Source of the DNA: Bacteroidota bacterium
Lineage (GTDB): Bacteria; Bacteroidota; Bacteroidia; B-17B0; Aurantibacillaceae
Assembly (NCBI GenBank): GCA_020403265.1
Contig: JADBXZ010000011.1
Location: 28,531 to 92,530 of the forward strand
Direction: 5' to 3'
DNA length: 64,000 nt
Every line of letters starts with the position of its first letter. The first letter of the stretch is position 1. The notes under the pieces are model-generated. The model ran no database searches. It saw only the letters and a list, made by a program, of their open reading frames with translations, and had not been told where the DNA came from. Below, one piece after another: positions 44,482 through 53,792 of this stretch. Position numbers and translations under genes: made by a program.

Positions 44482-45558
44482 TTACTTTTCTTGTTTTTCA
44501 ATAAAACCAAAAAGTTCACTTTCTGATTCCTTGTAAGAGAAAACCCCGCCAACTTGTCGATAGTTTTGTTTATCAACGCATTTAAAATACAGCAGTTTGC
44601 TGCAATCTAACTTTTCGCGATCATGAATAAATGTGTTTAATATTTTAGTAGCTGTTTCTGTTGTGACACAAAAATCATTATATTGTTTATTAAATAAAAG
44701 TGTTCTTTCTCCGTCGTTACTGCAAACACCTAACAAACCAACAAATTGATCTACTTCCGCCGGATTTGAAGCGACAGCGCATTTTTCGTAAACAGTTTCT
44801 TTTTTGTTTTTATTTTCCTTTAAAAACATGGATAGTTCATTTTTACTGGCATCAAATTTAAAACTAGAAGAAAGTTGCTCCAGGTTATTTTTATCTACTA
44901 TACTAGGATAAGCAGATTTCAATAATTTTAGTCGTTCAACTTCAAAACTAATAAAGTCAAGCATAAACCGGGTTTGTTTAACTGTTACACAGTTATTTCT
45001 GAACACATTTTCAAGGATGTTGTATTTTTGATCAGGTGTTTGTGCTTTACTAATTAAAACAACCGCATATCCGGTATAGGTATCCGGCATGGGTTTCAAG
45101 CACGGTCCGTTAGGTTTGTTGTTAAAGTACTCGGGCTTGTCGTTTTTAATTTCACAAAAACGTTCAAGGATATTGTTGCTGTACTTATAACTGGTATCTT
45201 CAGCTGGTTTTGGGGGAATGGTGAAATTAATTAAATTATCTAATTCGTAACTTCCTAAATAGTTAAGTGTTTTTTTGTTGGTGTTTACCAGGTAGTTAAA
45301 CTCAACGTGTTTGGTTTTTTCTTTTTTGTTCAACAAATAAATTGTTTGATTGAAATTACCTAGGTTTTCTATTTCTATATTTAAATTAAGGGTATCAAAT
45401 TTAACAGCTCCTATTGTAACAATGGCTTGCGGTGTTTTGTTAACCGGACTTCCATTGACACGAATGCTAATGCGTTGCTCTTCGCTGATAATGTTTACGT
45501 TGTTTTGCGAAACAGCAACAAAATAGTTTAATAAGAGGAATAAGTAAGCAAATTTCAT
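44482..45558 (-). CDS. Exported protein with two DUF4476-like domains
   Basis: The 358-residue protein has a signal peptide (MKFAYLFLLLNYFVAVSQ) and a beta-rich N-terminal region. Two related helical domains follow (about 170-255 and 265-350), sharing the pattern [FY]xxxC-V-T-x-[KE]-[QT]-x6-F-x6-E-x-L, as in RNNCVTVKQTRFMLDFISFE and YNDFCVTTETATKILNTFIH. That matches DUF4476, a Bacteroidota family of unknown function. A perfect TATCTTTG promoter element precedes the start by 8 nt, so it is its own transcription unit. Confidence 0.72.
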   Translation of the reverse strand: MKFAYLFLLLNYFVAVSQNNVNIISEEQRISIRVNGSPVNKTPQAIVTIGAVKFDTLNLNIEIENLGNFNQTIYLLNKKEKTKHVEFNYLVNTNKKTLNYLGSYELDNLINFTIPPKPAEDTSYKYSNNILERFCEIKNDKPEYFNNKPNGPCLKPMPDTYTGYAVVLISKAQTPDQKYNILENVFRNNCVTVKQTRFMLDFISFEVERLKLLKSAYPSIVDKNNLEQLSSSFKFDASKNELSMFLKENKNKKETVYEKCAVASNPAEVDQFVGLLGVCSNDGERTLLFNKQYNDFCVTTETATKILNTFIHDREKLDCSKLLYFKCVDKQNYRQVGGVFSYKESESELFGFIEKQEK

Positions 45559-45566
45559 TTATTACC

Positions 45567-45574
45567 CAAAGATA
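45567..45574 (-). promoter_or_regulatory. Bacteroidota -7 element TATCTTTG
   Basis: A perfect TAnnTTTG match, 8 nt before the ATG at 45558. A TGTG at -33 position (19 bp away) is a partial match to TTTG. Confidence 0.5.
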
Positions 45575-45583
45575 CTAAAAGAC

Positions 45584-46696
45584 TTAAACAGAACACAGAT
45601 ACATTTTACCGGGTTTACTCTTTATGAGGTTATTAAATTCCAACTGTAAAAGAAGACCCGCAGTTTTGCTTATTGTTAATCCACTTGCGTAGCATATTTC
45701 ATCAATATGAAGTTCTTTTTTCTCTTGAAAAACGTCAATAATTATTTTTTCTTCGGCGCTAATATTTAACAATAAAGGAACTTGGTGGTTAGATTTAGTT
45801 GTTTTGGTAATTGGCTCCCACTGCAAGGCGTGTATTAAGTCTGCCGCATTTTCAATTAATCCGGCTTTATTTTGTTTAATTAAACCGTTACACCCTTCTG
45901 CCAGAAGGTCGCCGGCTCTCCCAGGAAATGCAAAAACATCTTTGTTGTAACTGTTGGCAATGGTCGCAGTTATTAAACTTCCTCCTTTTTGTTTGCTTTC
46001 CATCACCACCAACGCGTCGCACATACCTGCTACAATTCTGTTCCGCTTTGGAAAATTTACTGCATCCGGATTTGTTTTGCTAATAAAATCAGTTAATAGG
46101 CCACCTTGTTCTATCATTTTTTTAGCTGTACGTTCGTGTGCGTGCGGATAAATTCTGTCAAGTCCGTGTCCAAGCACACCAACCGTTTCAAGCCCAACAT
46201 CCAGCGCCACCTTGTGAGATAAAATATCTACACCATAAGCTAAGCCACTAACAATTAACGCGCCGGTTTCCTTTAATTCCTTTACAAACTCTTCTGTAAT
46301 TTGTTTGCCGTATTCGCTGGGTTTTCTGCTACCAACCACCGCAACTATTTTAGGGTTGTTTAGATTGGCGTTTCCTTTGTAGTAGAGCAGAATAGGGCTA
46401 TCAGTACAGTATTTGAGACGGTTAGGATATCCTTCGTCTGTAAAAAAAAGAGGAGTAATTTTATACTTCTCTATAAATTTAAGTTCTTGTTCTGCTCGCT
46501 GTAGCGCGGGCTTGCTGCCGTGGATGTTTTTAGCAATAAATTCCCCAACGCCGGGTATTTTAATGAGCTGCCCCCTCTTCTGTTTAAAAATTTCTTTAGC
46601 GCTCCCACAATAAGCCAACAAACTTTTGGCTGTTACATCGCCAATGCCATCTAACAGCGTTAATCCAATTTGATATAGCCTTTCGTCTAAAATAAT
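45584..46696 (-). CDS. dprA: DNA-processing protein DprA, with no canonical start codon
   Basis: DprA loads RecA on incoming single-stranded DNA during natural transformation. The Rossmann core is complete: VVGSRKPSEYG, ALIVSGLAYGVDILSHKVAL, TVGVLGHGLDRIYPHAHERT, FPKRNRIVAGMCDALVVME and KQKGGSLITATIA. A winged-helix C-terminus follows. The first ATG/GTG/TTG in frame is a TTG at 46621, but homologous N-terminal helix-hairpin-helix sequence continues upstream (DERLYQIGLTLLDGIGDVTA) to ATT codons at 46693 and 46696, with a stop further up. I extend to ATT 46696, giving about 370 residues, the normal length. It may use an ATT start or carry a start-codon mutation. Confidence 0.88.
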   Translation of the reverse strand: MILDERLYQIGLTLLDGIGDVTAKSLLAYCGSAKEIFKQKRGQLIKIPGVGEFIAKNIHGSKPALQRAEQELKFIEKYKITPLFFTDEGYPNRLKYCTDSPILLYYKGNANLNNPKIVAVVGSRKPSEYGKQITEEFVKELKETGALIVSGLAYGVDILSHKVALDVGLETVGVLGHGLDRIYPHAHERTAKKMIEQGGLLTDFISKTNPDAVNFPKRNRIVAGMCDALVVMESKQKGGSLITATIANSYNKDVFAFPGRAGDLLAEGCNGLIKQNKAGLIENAADLIHALQWEPITKTTKSNHQVPLLLNISAEEKIIIDVFQEKKELHIDEICYASGLTISKTAGLLLQLEFNNLIKSKPGKMYLCSV

Positions 46697-46756
46697 GTGT
46701 TTCCTTTTATAATTGTTATTTCTTTTTTACCTTGTAAACCTTATTTGAATCTTACA

Positions 46757-49126
46757 ATGCACAAAACTACGTTTAAATTGGTGTTGGTTCTTGCTTTATT
46801 TTGTAGCAATATACTTTTAATTAGTCAAAACAAAGTTAGTGGACTTGCCATTGATGCTAAATCTAACGACACATTGATTGGCGCAATCGTTCAATTATCA
46901 GCACAAAAAGCTACTACTACAAATGAACATGGTTCCTATAGCCTAGATGTGCCCGCAGGTGATTATACTCTTACTTGCAGCCTTTTAGGATATAAAACTA
47001 TTCAGCAAAAAATTACAATCAAAGAAGGAGATGTTTCTGCATTTAATTTTTATTTGCTTGAAGAAAATACTTCGTTGGAAGAAGTGGTTGTTAGCGCAGG
47101 TAAGTATGAGCAAAAGCTGAGCGAAGTTACTATTAGCATGGAGGTAATAAAACCGAGTTTAATTGAAAACAAAAACAGCACTAATATTGATGCCGTAATG
47201 AACCAAGTACCCGGTGTAACGGTTAATGACGGGCAGGCTAGTATTAGAGGGGGAAGTGGCTTTAGTTACGGTGCAGGGAGCAGGGTATTAGTGATGGTTG
47301 ATGAGATGCCCATGATTAGTGCAGATGCAGGAGACGTGAAATGGAATTATTTACCAATTGAAAATGTAGAGCAAATTGAAGTGATAAAAGGGGCATCGAG
47401 CGCTTTATTTGGCAGCAGTGCTTTAAATGGTGTAATTAATTTAAGAACTCAATACGCAAAAGACAAACCAATTACAAAGCTCACTACCTTTTTTGGCAGT
47501 TACGATGCGCCGCGAAATACTGTAAAATGGTGGCAAGGCAGCACGCAACATCAGGCCGGGATCAATTTCTCTCACGCGCAAAAATTAAATAATTTTGATT
47601 TGGTAATCGGGGGGCACATGCTCGAAGACGACGGCTTCAGGTTTTTAGAAACAGAAAGCAGAAAACGGTTTAATGCAAACCTGCGTTATAATTTCAGAAA
47701 AATACCGGGATTAAGCGTTGGTGTGAATGGCAATTCAATGAATACCAGCGGAGGCTTGTTTTTTTTATGGCAAAATTATGATAGCGCTTATTTTCCTTCA
47801 GGACTTGATTTGCAGCGGTACAACAACATTCGTTTAAACATAGACCCCTATGTTACCTATTACCACAAAAACTCAAAGCTTAGTTTAAGAAATCGATATT
47901 TCAAAACCAATAACGTGAACGACAAGGATCAGGGAAGTTATGCAGAATTGTATTATTCAGAGTTACAAGGCCAGCATCGCTTTGAGAACGGTTTGAGTAT
48001 TACCAGTGGTTTAGTTTACATGGAGCAAATGGTGCTTGGTGGCGCGTTGTATGGCAAACGAAACGGTAACAACAAGGCTTTTTACCTCCAGGGCGATAAA
48101 AAGTTTTTTAGAAAGCTTACGGTTTCAGCAGGTATTAGGGCAGAGTATTTTAAAATTGATACAGCTCAAACCAACGGGTATTTATTAATGATGCAGCAAA
48201 AAATTAAGTTGCCATTTCAGCCGGTTGCTCGTTTAGGCTTAAATTATGAAGTGGCTGAGTTCACTTTTTTAAGAGGGTCTGTTGGTCAGGGTTATCGTTT
48301 TCCAAGTATAGCCGAAAAATTTGTTAGTACATCAGTTAGTGCGTTGAATATTTTTCCAAATCAAGCCTTACAACCGGAGTTAGGATTTAGTGGCGAAATA
48401 GGCGTTAAGCAAGGGTTTAAACTTTTTGGCTTTAAAGGGTTTATTGACGGATCTGTGTTTTATAATAAATTTAAAAACAATGTGGAGTTTGTGTTTGATA
48501 TATACAAACCTGCCGGAATGGGAGCGCTTTCATTAGATCAGGTCACAAAATATGCCGGTTTTAAATCTCAAAACGTAAATACAGCGCAAATTATAGGCAC
48601 CGAGGTTTCGGTTGGCGGCACAGGTAAAATTTTTGGAATTAACACAACGTTAATAGCGGGATATACCTATGTACAACCAACTTATGAAACCTATAATCCG
48701 GTTAAAGACACCTTAGGCCTGCCCAATAACCGTTATCTAAAATACAGACAAAGACATTTAGCAAAGGCAGACGTGCAATTTGAATATAAATGGTTTGCTT
48801 TTGGCTACAGCGCTCGTTTTCAGAGCAAAACACTTAACATCGACAGGCGATTTGTGATTAGTGTGTTACACGAACAAAACGATATTCCTAACGGGGTTAA
48901 TTTTGATGACTTTCCATCAACATTTATTTTACCGGGCTTTAAAGAAAACTATAGTGGGTTCGAAAAAAGCGTTGTGATTCAAGATGCAAGGGTTTCTGCT
49001 AACCTTAGTTCTAATTGGCGAGTGTCTTTCATCGTAAACAACCTTGCTAATGTTCAATATCAGGCTCGGCCTGGCGATTTGAGGCCGCCAACACAATATG
49101 TTTTTCAGTTAATGCTAAACTTGTAA
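46757..49126 (+). CDS. TonB-dependent receptor with N-terminal CarboxypepD-like domain
   Basis: From ATG 46757 the 789-residue protein has a signal peptide (ending LLISQN) and a carboxypeptidase-regulatory-like domain (about 25-105, with AIVQLSAQKATTTNEHGSYSL). The plug (about 115-235) carries MNQVPGVTVNDGQASIRGGSG and VEQIEVIKGASSALFGSSALNG, and a 22-strand-type barrel ends in PPTQYVFQLMLNL. The layout is that of Bacteroidota receptors for large or chelated nutrients; the substrate is unknown. An in-frame upstream ATG at 46697 would place a poor leader before the signal peptide. The phosphoesterase gene follows 1 bp later. Confidence 0.9.
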   Translation: MHKTTFKLVLVLALFCSNILLISQNKVSGLAIDAKSNDTLIGAIVQLSAQKATTTNEHGSYSLDVPAGDYTLTCSLLGYKTIQQKITIKEGDVSAFNFYLLEENTSLEEVVVSAGKYEQKLSEVTISMEVIKPSLIENKNSTNIDAVMNQVPGVTVNDGQASIRGGSGFSYGAGSRVLVMVDEMPMISADAGDVKWNYLPIENVEQIEVIKGASSALFGSSALNGVINLRTQYAKDKPITKLTTFFGSYDAPRNTVKWWQGSTQHQAGINFSHAQKLNNFDLVIGGHMLEDDGFRFLETESRKRFNANLRYNFRKIPGLSVGVNGNSMNTSGGLFFLWQNYDSAYFPSGLDLQRYNNIRLNIDPYVTYYHKNSKLSLRNRYFKTNNVNDKDQGSYAELYYSELQGQHRFENGLSITSGLVYMEQMVLGGALYGKRNGNNKAFYLQGDKKFFRKLTVSAGIRAEYFKIDTAQTNGYLLMMQQKIKLPFQPVARLGLNYEVAEFTFLRGSVGQGYRFPSIAEKFVSTSVSALNIFPNQALQPELGFSGEIGVKQGFKLFGFKGFIDGSVFYNKFKNNVEFVFDIYKPAGMGALSLDQVTKYAGFKSQNVNTAQIIGTEVSVGGTGKIFGINTTLIAGYTYVQPTYETYNPVKDTLGLPNNRYLKYRQRHLAKADVQFEYKWFAFGYSARFQSKTLNIDRRFVISVLHEQNDIPNGVNFDDFPSTFILPGFKENYSGFEKSVVIQDARVSANLSSNWRVSFIVNNLANVQYQARPGDLRPPTQYVFQLMLNL

Positions 49127-49127
49127 A

Positions 49128-50138
49128 ATGAACAAATTATTAGTTTTATTATTGATGGCTGTTGTTATTCCTCCTCTTGCGTCTCAAAATACGTTAACCG
49201 CCGTGTTTTATAATTGCGAAAATTTTTTTGACACAGCAGATAATCCTCTAACACAAGACGAAGAGTTTTTACCAACAGCAGAAACTAAATGGGATCAAAA
49301 AAAATATTTTAATAAAATTAAACGCATTAGTCAGGTAATGGACAGCACCGTTTTTGGTGTTGGAATACCTGATGTAATGGGTTTTTGCGAAATTGAAAAT
49401 GTTGTTGTGTTAAATGATTTAATTAAGTTTAGTCAATTAAAAAACAGAAAATATAAAACATTGGCGTCTACCGGTGCCGATACAAGGGGCATTAATGTTG
49501 GTTTTATTTACGATGAAAAATTATTTTCCCTGTTGTTTTCTGAAGAGATAAGTGCAACTGACCCAACCATTCCTGACTATAAAACACGCAACATTTTACA
49601 CGTTCAACTTAAACACTTATCCACTAACCAGGTGTTTAGTTTTTTTGTTAACCATTGGTCGAGTAGGCGAGACGGTGAAAAAGAAACTGAAGCAAAGCGT
49701 TTGTATGCGGCCAGGCAATTGCGAGTTAAAATAGATGAACAAGAAAAAAAGAATCCGGGTATAAAAATAATTGCCATGGGCGATTTTAATGATACGCCTG
49801 CCAATAAATCGCTGAGTAAAATTTTGAAAGCGGTTGATAAACCTAAGCAGGCAGATGAATTATTAAATCCTTTCGCATTAATTACTGATCCTGAAGTTGG
49901 AACACATTTTCATGCCGGTAAATGGCAGATTTTCGATCAGATTATTTTAAATCAAAATTGTTTAAAAGGGAATAATTTAAAATATAAACCCGGCAATGCA
50001 TTTATACTTAATAAAGATTTTGTAATGTTTAAGAATACAAGAACCGGTGAAACAAAACCAAATAGAACCTATGGCCCGGGCAACAGGTATTATAATGGTT
50101 ACAGCGACCATTTGGCTGTGTATTTGGTTTTAAATTAG
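49128..50138 (+). CDS. Exported endonuclease/exonuclease/phosphatase family protein
   Basis: The 336-residue protein has a signal peptide (ending PPLASQ) and the EEP fold motifs: VFYNCENFFDTADNP at the N-terminus, GFCEIENVVVL (the metal-binding Glu), FVNHWSSRRDGEKETEAKRL, KIIAMGDFNDTPANKSL (the catalytic Asp/Asn pair) and the C-terminal YNGYSDHLAVYL (the Asp-His pair). It likely hydrolyses phosphodiesters in the periplasm or outside the cell, perhaps DNA or lipids. Its start is 1 bp after the TonB receptor stop, so the two are cotranscribed; extracellular phosphate or nucleic-acid scavenging is a plausible joint role. Confidence 0.88.
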   Translation: MNKLLVLLLMAVVIPPLASQNTLTAVFYNCENFFDTADNPLTQDEEFLPTAETKWDQKKYFNKIKRISQVMDSTVFGVGIPDVMGFCEIENVVVLNDLIKFSQLKNRKYKTLASTGADTRGINVGFIYDEKLFSLLFSEEISATDPTIPDYKTRNILHVQLKHLSTNQVFSFFVNHWSSRRDGEKETEAKRLYAARQLRVKIDEQEKKNPGIKIIAMGDFNDTPANKSLSKILKAVDKPKQADELLNPFALITDPEVGTHFHAGKWQIFDQIILNQNCLKGNNLKYKPGNAFILNKDFVMFKNTRTGETKPNRTYGPGNRYYNGYSDHLAVYLVLN

Positions 50139-51098
50139 GCATAATTTAATCGCAGCGCCCTCTTTTATTTCCGAAGAATGATAAACTAATATTTCATTAT
50201 CATTATTGGTGTTAACCAGCACTTCGTAACACTTACCATTAAAAAAACACGCCGATACATTTCCTTCAATATCTGCCACACCCGTTTTGTTTAGTTTTAA
50301 TTGATTAGGACGAATCACTTTTTTAGCTTTTAATTTTAATTTAGATTGTTTATTCAAGTCCTCCGGATGAATAATGGAGTAGGCTCCTAGAAGTCCTGCC
50401 AGCTTGGTGTTTTTTGGGTGATAATAAACATCCCAGGTAGGACCTAGTTGATTAATTTTGCCATTATCCATCACCGCAATATCATCTGCGTACATTAAGG
50501 CTTCTTCTGCTTGATGTGTTATTAGAATTACAGAGGTCTTGTTTTTTTTCACCTCTTTAATCACAAAATCAAATAATTTGTTGTTTAATATGGCGTCCAG
50601 ATTACTAAAAGGCTCATCTAATAACATGAGTGGCGGAATGATGGCTAAGGCTCTTCCAATGGCAACACGCTGTTTTTGTCCTGCAGAAAGAAAACGTGCT
50701 TTTGTGTTTTTTAAGGCGATTAAATCAAGCAGCTTAAGCAACTTGTTCACACGCTGTGCTTTGTATTCATTTGTATAACCAATTAATTTATCGGCTATGT
50801 TTTCTTCTACCGTGTGGTTATCCAACACATAAAAATCCTGACTAACCAAACTCATGTTTTCGTTACCGGGAATTAAATTAAAAGCAGGACCTAATACGCG
50901 TTGTTTATCAAACCTAATTTCACCCTCAACTAAATCAACTAAGCCATAAATGCATTTTATTAAACTGGTTTTGCCGCTGCCGCTTTTACCAACAATAGCA
51001 AGCACTTTGCCTTTATCTAATGTAAGGTTAACGGGGCCAACACCTTTAAAGTAAGTTTGGTTGGGGTAGTTATAAAAAACATTTTTTAGTTGTAACAT
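50130..51098 (-). CDS. ABC transporter ATP-binding protein, orphan
   Basis: Starting at ATG 51098 (322 residues), the nucleotide-binding domain is complete: Walker A GKSGSGKT (37-44), Q-loop SQDF, signature LSAGQ (138-142), Walker B LMLLDEP (D161, E162) and switch H195 (LITHQAEEAL). It resembles the PotA/CysA importer type, with an extra 85-residue C-terminal part that may be a degenerate regulatory (TOBE-like) domain. No permease or binding protein gene is adjacent, so its partner lies elsewhere. A TACATTAG element 4 nt upstream supports this start over ATG 51113. The 3' end overlaps the convergent phosphoesterase gene by 9 bp. Confidence 0.87.
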   Translation of the reverse strand: MLQLKNVFYNYPNQTYFKGVGPVNLTLDKGKVLAIVGKSGSGKTSLIKCIYGLVDLVEGEIRFDKQRVLGPAFNLIPGNENMSLVSQDFYVLDNHTVEENIADKLIGYTNEYKAQRVNKLLKLLDLIALKNTKARFLSAGQKQRVAIGRALAIIPPLMLLDEPFSNLDAILNNKLFDFVIKEVKKNKTSVILITHQAEEALMYADDIAVMDNGKINQLGPTWDVYYHPKNTKLAGLLGAYSIIHPEDLNKQSKLKLKAKKVIRPNQLKLNKTGVADIEGNVSACFFNGKCYEVLVNTNNDNEILVYHSSEIKEGAAIKLCLI

Positions 51099-51102
51099 AC
51101 TT

Positions 51103-51110
51103 CTAATGTA
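51103..51110 (-). promoter_or_regulatory. Variant -7 element TACATTAG
   Basis: One base off TAnnTTTG and 4 nt before the ATG at 51098. It overlaps the region of the alternative ATG at 51113. Confidence 0.35.
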
Positions 51111-51173
51111 CAACGCTCAACGTTTTGTTAAAACAAAACCAATTAATCTTTTAAATAAACCTTTGTTTAAAAA

Positions 51174-52568
51174 CTAGTTTTTAATGATCTCTTTGATATC
51201 GGCAATTATTTTTTTAGCTAAACTTTCAGCGGTTGATTGGGTTTGGCTTTCGCTATAAATACGAATAATTGGCTCTGTGTTGCTTTTGCGCAAATGCACC
51301 CATTCCTTGTCAAATTCAATCTTAACACCGTCAACCGTATTTACGGGTTGCTTTTTGTATTTGGTTTCTATTGCCTCAAGTACTTTATCAACGTTAATCT
51401 GAGGGGTTAGTTCAATTTTATTTTTGCTGATAAAATAGTTAGGATATGATTTTCTTAATAAGGAAGCCGGTTTTTTAAACTTGGCTAAGTGTGTTAAAAA
51501 GATAGCGATTCCAACCAGCGCGTCTCTTCCATAATGAAGTTCGGGCAAAATAATGCCGCCGTTACCTTCGCCGCCAATAATGGCGTTTGTTTCTTTCATT
51601 AGTGTTACCACATTCACTTCTCCAACCGCACTGGCAGAATATTTTCCGCCTTGTTGTTCGGTAATGTCTCTTAAGGCTCTGGTGCTGCTTAAATTACTAA
51701 CGGTATTTCCTTTTGGGTGATGCTTTAACACTGCGTCTGCAACGGCAACTAACGTATACTCTTCTCCAAACATTTCTCCGTCTTCACAAACTAATGCCAG
51801 GCGGTCTACATCTGGATCTACACTAATACCAAGATGCGCTTTGTTTTTTAAAACGGTTTTGCTTAAGTCTATTAAGTGTTCAGGTAAAGGCTCTGGGTTG
51901 TGGGCAAAATCACCCGTAACCTCTGCGTGTATGGTGTTGATGGTTTTAACCCCAAGGCTTTTTAACAGTTGAGGCACAGCAAAACTACCGCTGCTGTTTA
52001 TCGCGTCAACAACGATGTTAAAATCGGCAGCTTCAATAAGTTTTGTGTCAACATAGGGTAATGCAATTATTTTATCGATATGTTTTTGAAGATAATCATC
52101 ATCATGACAATATTTGCCAAGTTTATTTACTTCTGCATAATTGAATTCATTTTTGTCAGCCAGGCTCAATATTTCTTTTCCAATGGCATCGCTAATAAAC
52201 TCTCCTTTCGAATTAAGAAGTTTCAGCGCATTCCATTGTTTTGGGTTGTGACTTGCCGTTAAAATGATCCCTCCTGCAGCTTTATAATCCACTACGGCCA
52301 TTTCAACAGTTGGTGTTGTGCTTAGCCCCAGGTCTACTACATTAACTCCCATGCCAATGAGCGTTCCGGAAACTAAATTATTGACCATAACACCGCTCAT
52401 TCTGGCGTCTCGTCCAATAACAACGGTAAGGGGTTGGTTGGGATTTGAATTAATGACCCATTGGGCATAGGCTGACGTAAATTTAACAACGTCTATTGGT
52501 GTGAGGCCCTCGTTTGGTAATCCACCAATGGTACCTCTAATGCCACTGATACTTTTTATTAAAGTCAC
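51174..52568 (-). CDS. glmM: Phosphoglucosamine mutase / phosphohexomutase
   Basis: The 464-residue enzyme interconverts glucosamine 6-phosphate and glucosamine 1-phosphate for UDP-GlcNAc, and so for peptidoglycan and LPS synthesis. Motifs: the active-site TASHNPKQWN with phospho-Ser106, the metal-binding DPDVDRLALV, the sugar-binding GEGNGGIILP and the C-terminal phosphate-binding RKSNTEPIIRIY. The start is GTG. In Bacteroidota the glmM name is used for this group; phosphomannomutase activity is possible. It starts 6 bp after carA stops, so the two are one transcription unit. Confidence 0.9.
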   Translation of the reverse strand: MTLIKSISGIRGTIGGLPNEGLTPIDVVKFTSAYAQWVINSNPNQPLTVVIGRDARMSGVMVNNLVSGTLIGMGVNVVDLGLSTTPTVEMAVVDYKAAGGIILTASHNPKQWNALKLLNSKGEFISDAIGKEILSLADKNEFNYAEVNKLGKYCHDDDYLQKHIDKIIALPYVDTKLIEAADFNIVVDAINSSGSFAVPQLLKSLGVKTINTIHAEVTGDFAHNPEPLPEHLIDLSKTVLKNKAHLGISVDPDVDRLALVCEDGEMFGEEYTLVAVADAVLKHHPKGNTVSNLSSTRALRDITEQQGGKYSASAVGEVNVVTLMKETNAIIGGEGNGGIILPELHYGRDALVGIAIFLTHLAKFKKPASLLRKSYPNYFISKNKIELTPQINVDKVLEAIETKYKKQPVNTVDGVKIEFDKEWVHLRKSNTEPIIRIYSESQTQSTAESLAKKIIADIKEIIKN

Positions 52569-52574
52569 AATAAA

Positions 52575-53678
52575 TTAATTTAAACTAGTTACAAAATCGT
52601 TGAATAAGTAGCGGCTATCATATGGTCCCGGGTTCGCTTCCGGGTGATATTGAACCGAAAACACTTTTTTACCTTTTAAACGAATGCCTTCAATTGTGCG
52701 GTCGTTAAGGTTTACATGTGTTATTTCTATGTTTGGATTTTTGGCAATTTCATCGGCATTAACCGTAAAACCATGGTTTTGAGAGGTTATTTCACTTTTT
52801 CCGGAGATGTTATTTATTACCGGATGATTAATTCCTCTGTGGCCGGCGTGCATTTTATATGTACTGATGCCTTGACTTTCCGCTAGTAACTGGTGGCCAA
52901 GGCAAATGCCAAACACAGGCAAGCCGGTATTAACAAGTTCTTTAACTAAAGCGGTTTCATTTGGCATAGCGCCTGGGTCGCCCGGACCGTTACTTAACAT
53001 GATTCCGGCAGGGTTAAATTCTAAAACTTCTTTAACGGTGCTTGTTTGCGGAAAAACTTTTAAATAACAATCACGCTCTGCTAAGCAACGTAAAATGTTT
53101 GTTTTAACGCCAAAGTCAATAACGGCAACTTTATTTTTAGCGTTTTCGTTGCCAAAAAAGTAAGGTGTTTTGGTGGAAACCTTGCTTGATAATTCAAGTC
53201 CGGCCATGCTTGGAACGGATTTTAATTTTTCTTGCAGTTCTTTGGCATCTAATATTTCTGAAGAGATAATGCAGTTCATAGCCCCTTTATCTCTGATGTG
53301 TCTGACAATCGCACGTGTATCAACATCGCTGATGCTTACAATGCCGTTTTCTTCAAAATAGGTTTGTAAAGATTTTTGAGCCCTTGGTCTTGAATAGCCG
53401 TTGTTAAATTTTTTACACACCATGCCTGCTATTTTTACTCCGGCGCTTTCAACTTCTGTCTGCTCTATCCCATAGTTACCAATGTGTGAGCTGGCCATTA
53501 CAACAATTTGTCCAAAGTAAGAGGGGTCTGTAAATATTTCCTGATAACCTGTCATCCCGGTATTAAAACAGATTTCACCGGTGGTGGTGCCAATTTTACC
53601 GGCAGCCTTTCCTTCAAACACTTTTCCGTCTTCCAAAACCAGTAATGCTTTGGGTTTTGCGGCGTATTTAATTTGCAT
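52575..53678 (-). CDS. carA: Carbamoyl-phosphate synthase small (glutaminase) subunit
   Basis: The 367-residue subunit hydrolyses glutamine to supply ammonia to CarB for carbamoyl phosphate, feeding arginine and pyrimidine synthesis. The N-terminal domain carries GEICFNTGMTGYQEIFTDPSY. The class I glutaminase domain has LSNGPGDPGAMP and the catalytic triad C259 (FGICLGHQLL), H345 and E347 (QYHPEANPGP). Length is standard. carB is not in the window. glmM is immediately downstream. Confidence 0.96.
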   Translation of the reverse strand: MQIKYAAKPKALLVLEDGKVFEGKAAGKIGTTTGEICFNTGMTGYQEIFTDPSYFGQIVVMASSHIGNYGIEQTEVESAGVKIAGMVCKKFNNGYSRPRAQKSLQTYFEENGIVSISDVDTRAIVRHIRDKGAMNCIISSEILDAKELQEKLKSVPSMAGLELSSKVSTKTPYFFGNENAKNKVAVIDFGVKTNILRCLAERDCYLKVFPQTSTVKEVLEFNPAGIMLSNGPGDPGAMPNETALVKELVNTGLPVFGICLGHQLLAESQGISTYKMHAGHRGINHPVINNISGKSEITSQNHGFTVNADEIAKNPNIEITHVNLNDRTIEGIRLKGKKVFSVQYHPEANPGPYDSRYLFNDFVTSLN

Positions 53679-53772
53679 AATTTTTTAGAGCTATAATTCT
53701 AAAACACAAAAGTGCATATTATTTTAATGTTATTGAGTGAATGTTAATTTGTTTTGAAAAACTAAATTTACC

Positions 53773-53780
53773 TACCTTTA
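53773..53780 (+). promoter_or_regulatory. Probable -7 element TACCTTTA
   Basis: One base off TAnnTTTG, 12 nt before the mgtE ATG. A TTTG at 53748-53751 is 21 bp upstream, close to the ideal 19. Confidence 0.4.
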
Positions 53781-53792
53781 CCAATTGCAAAC

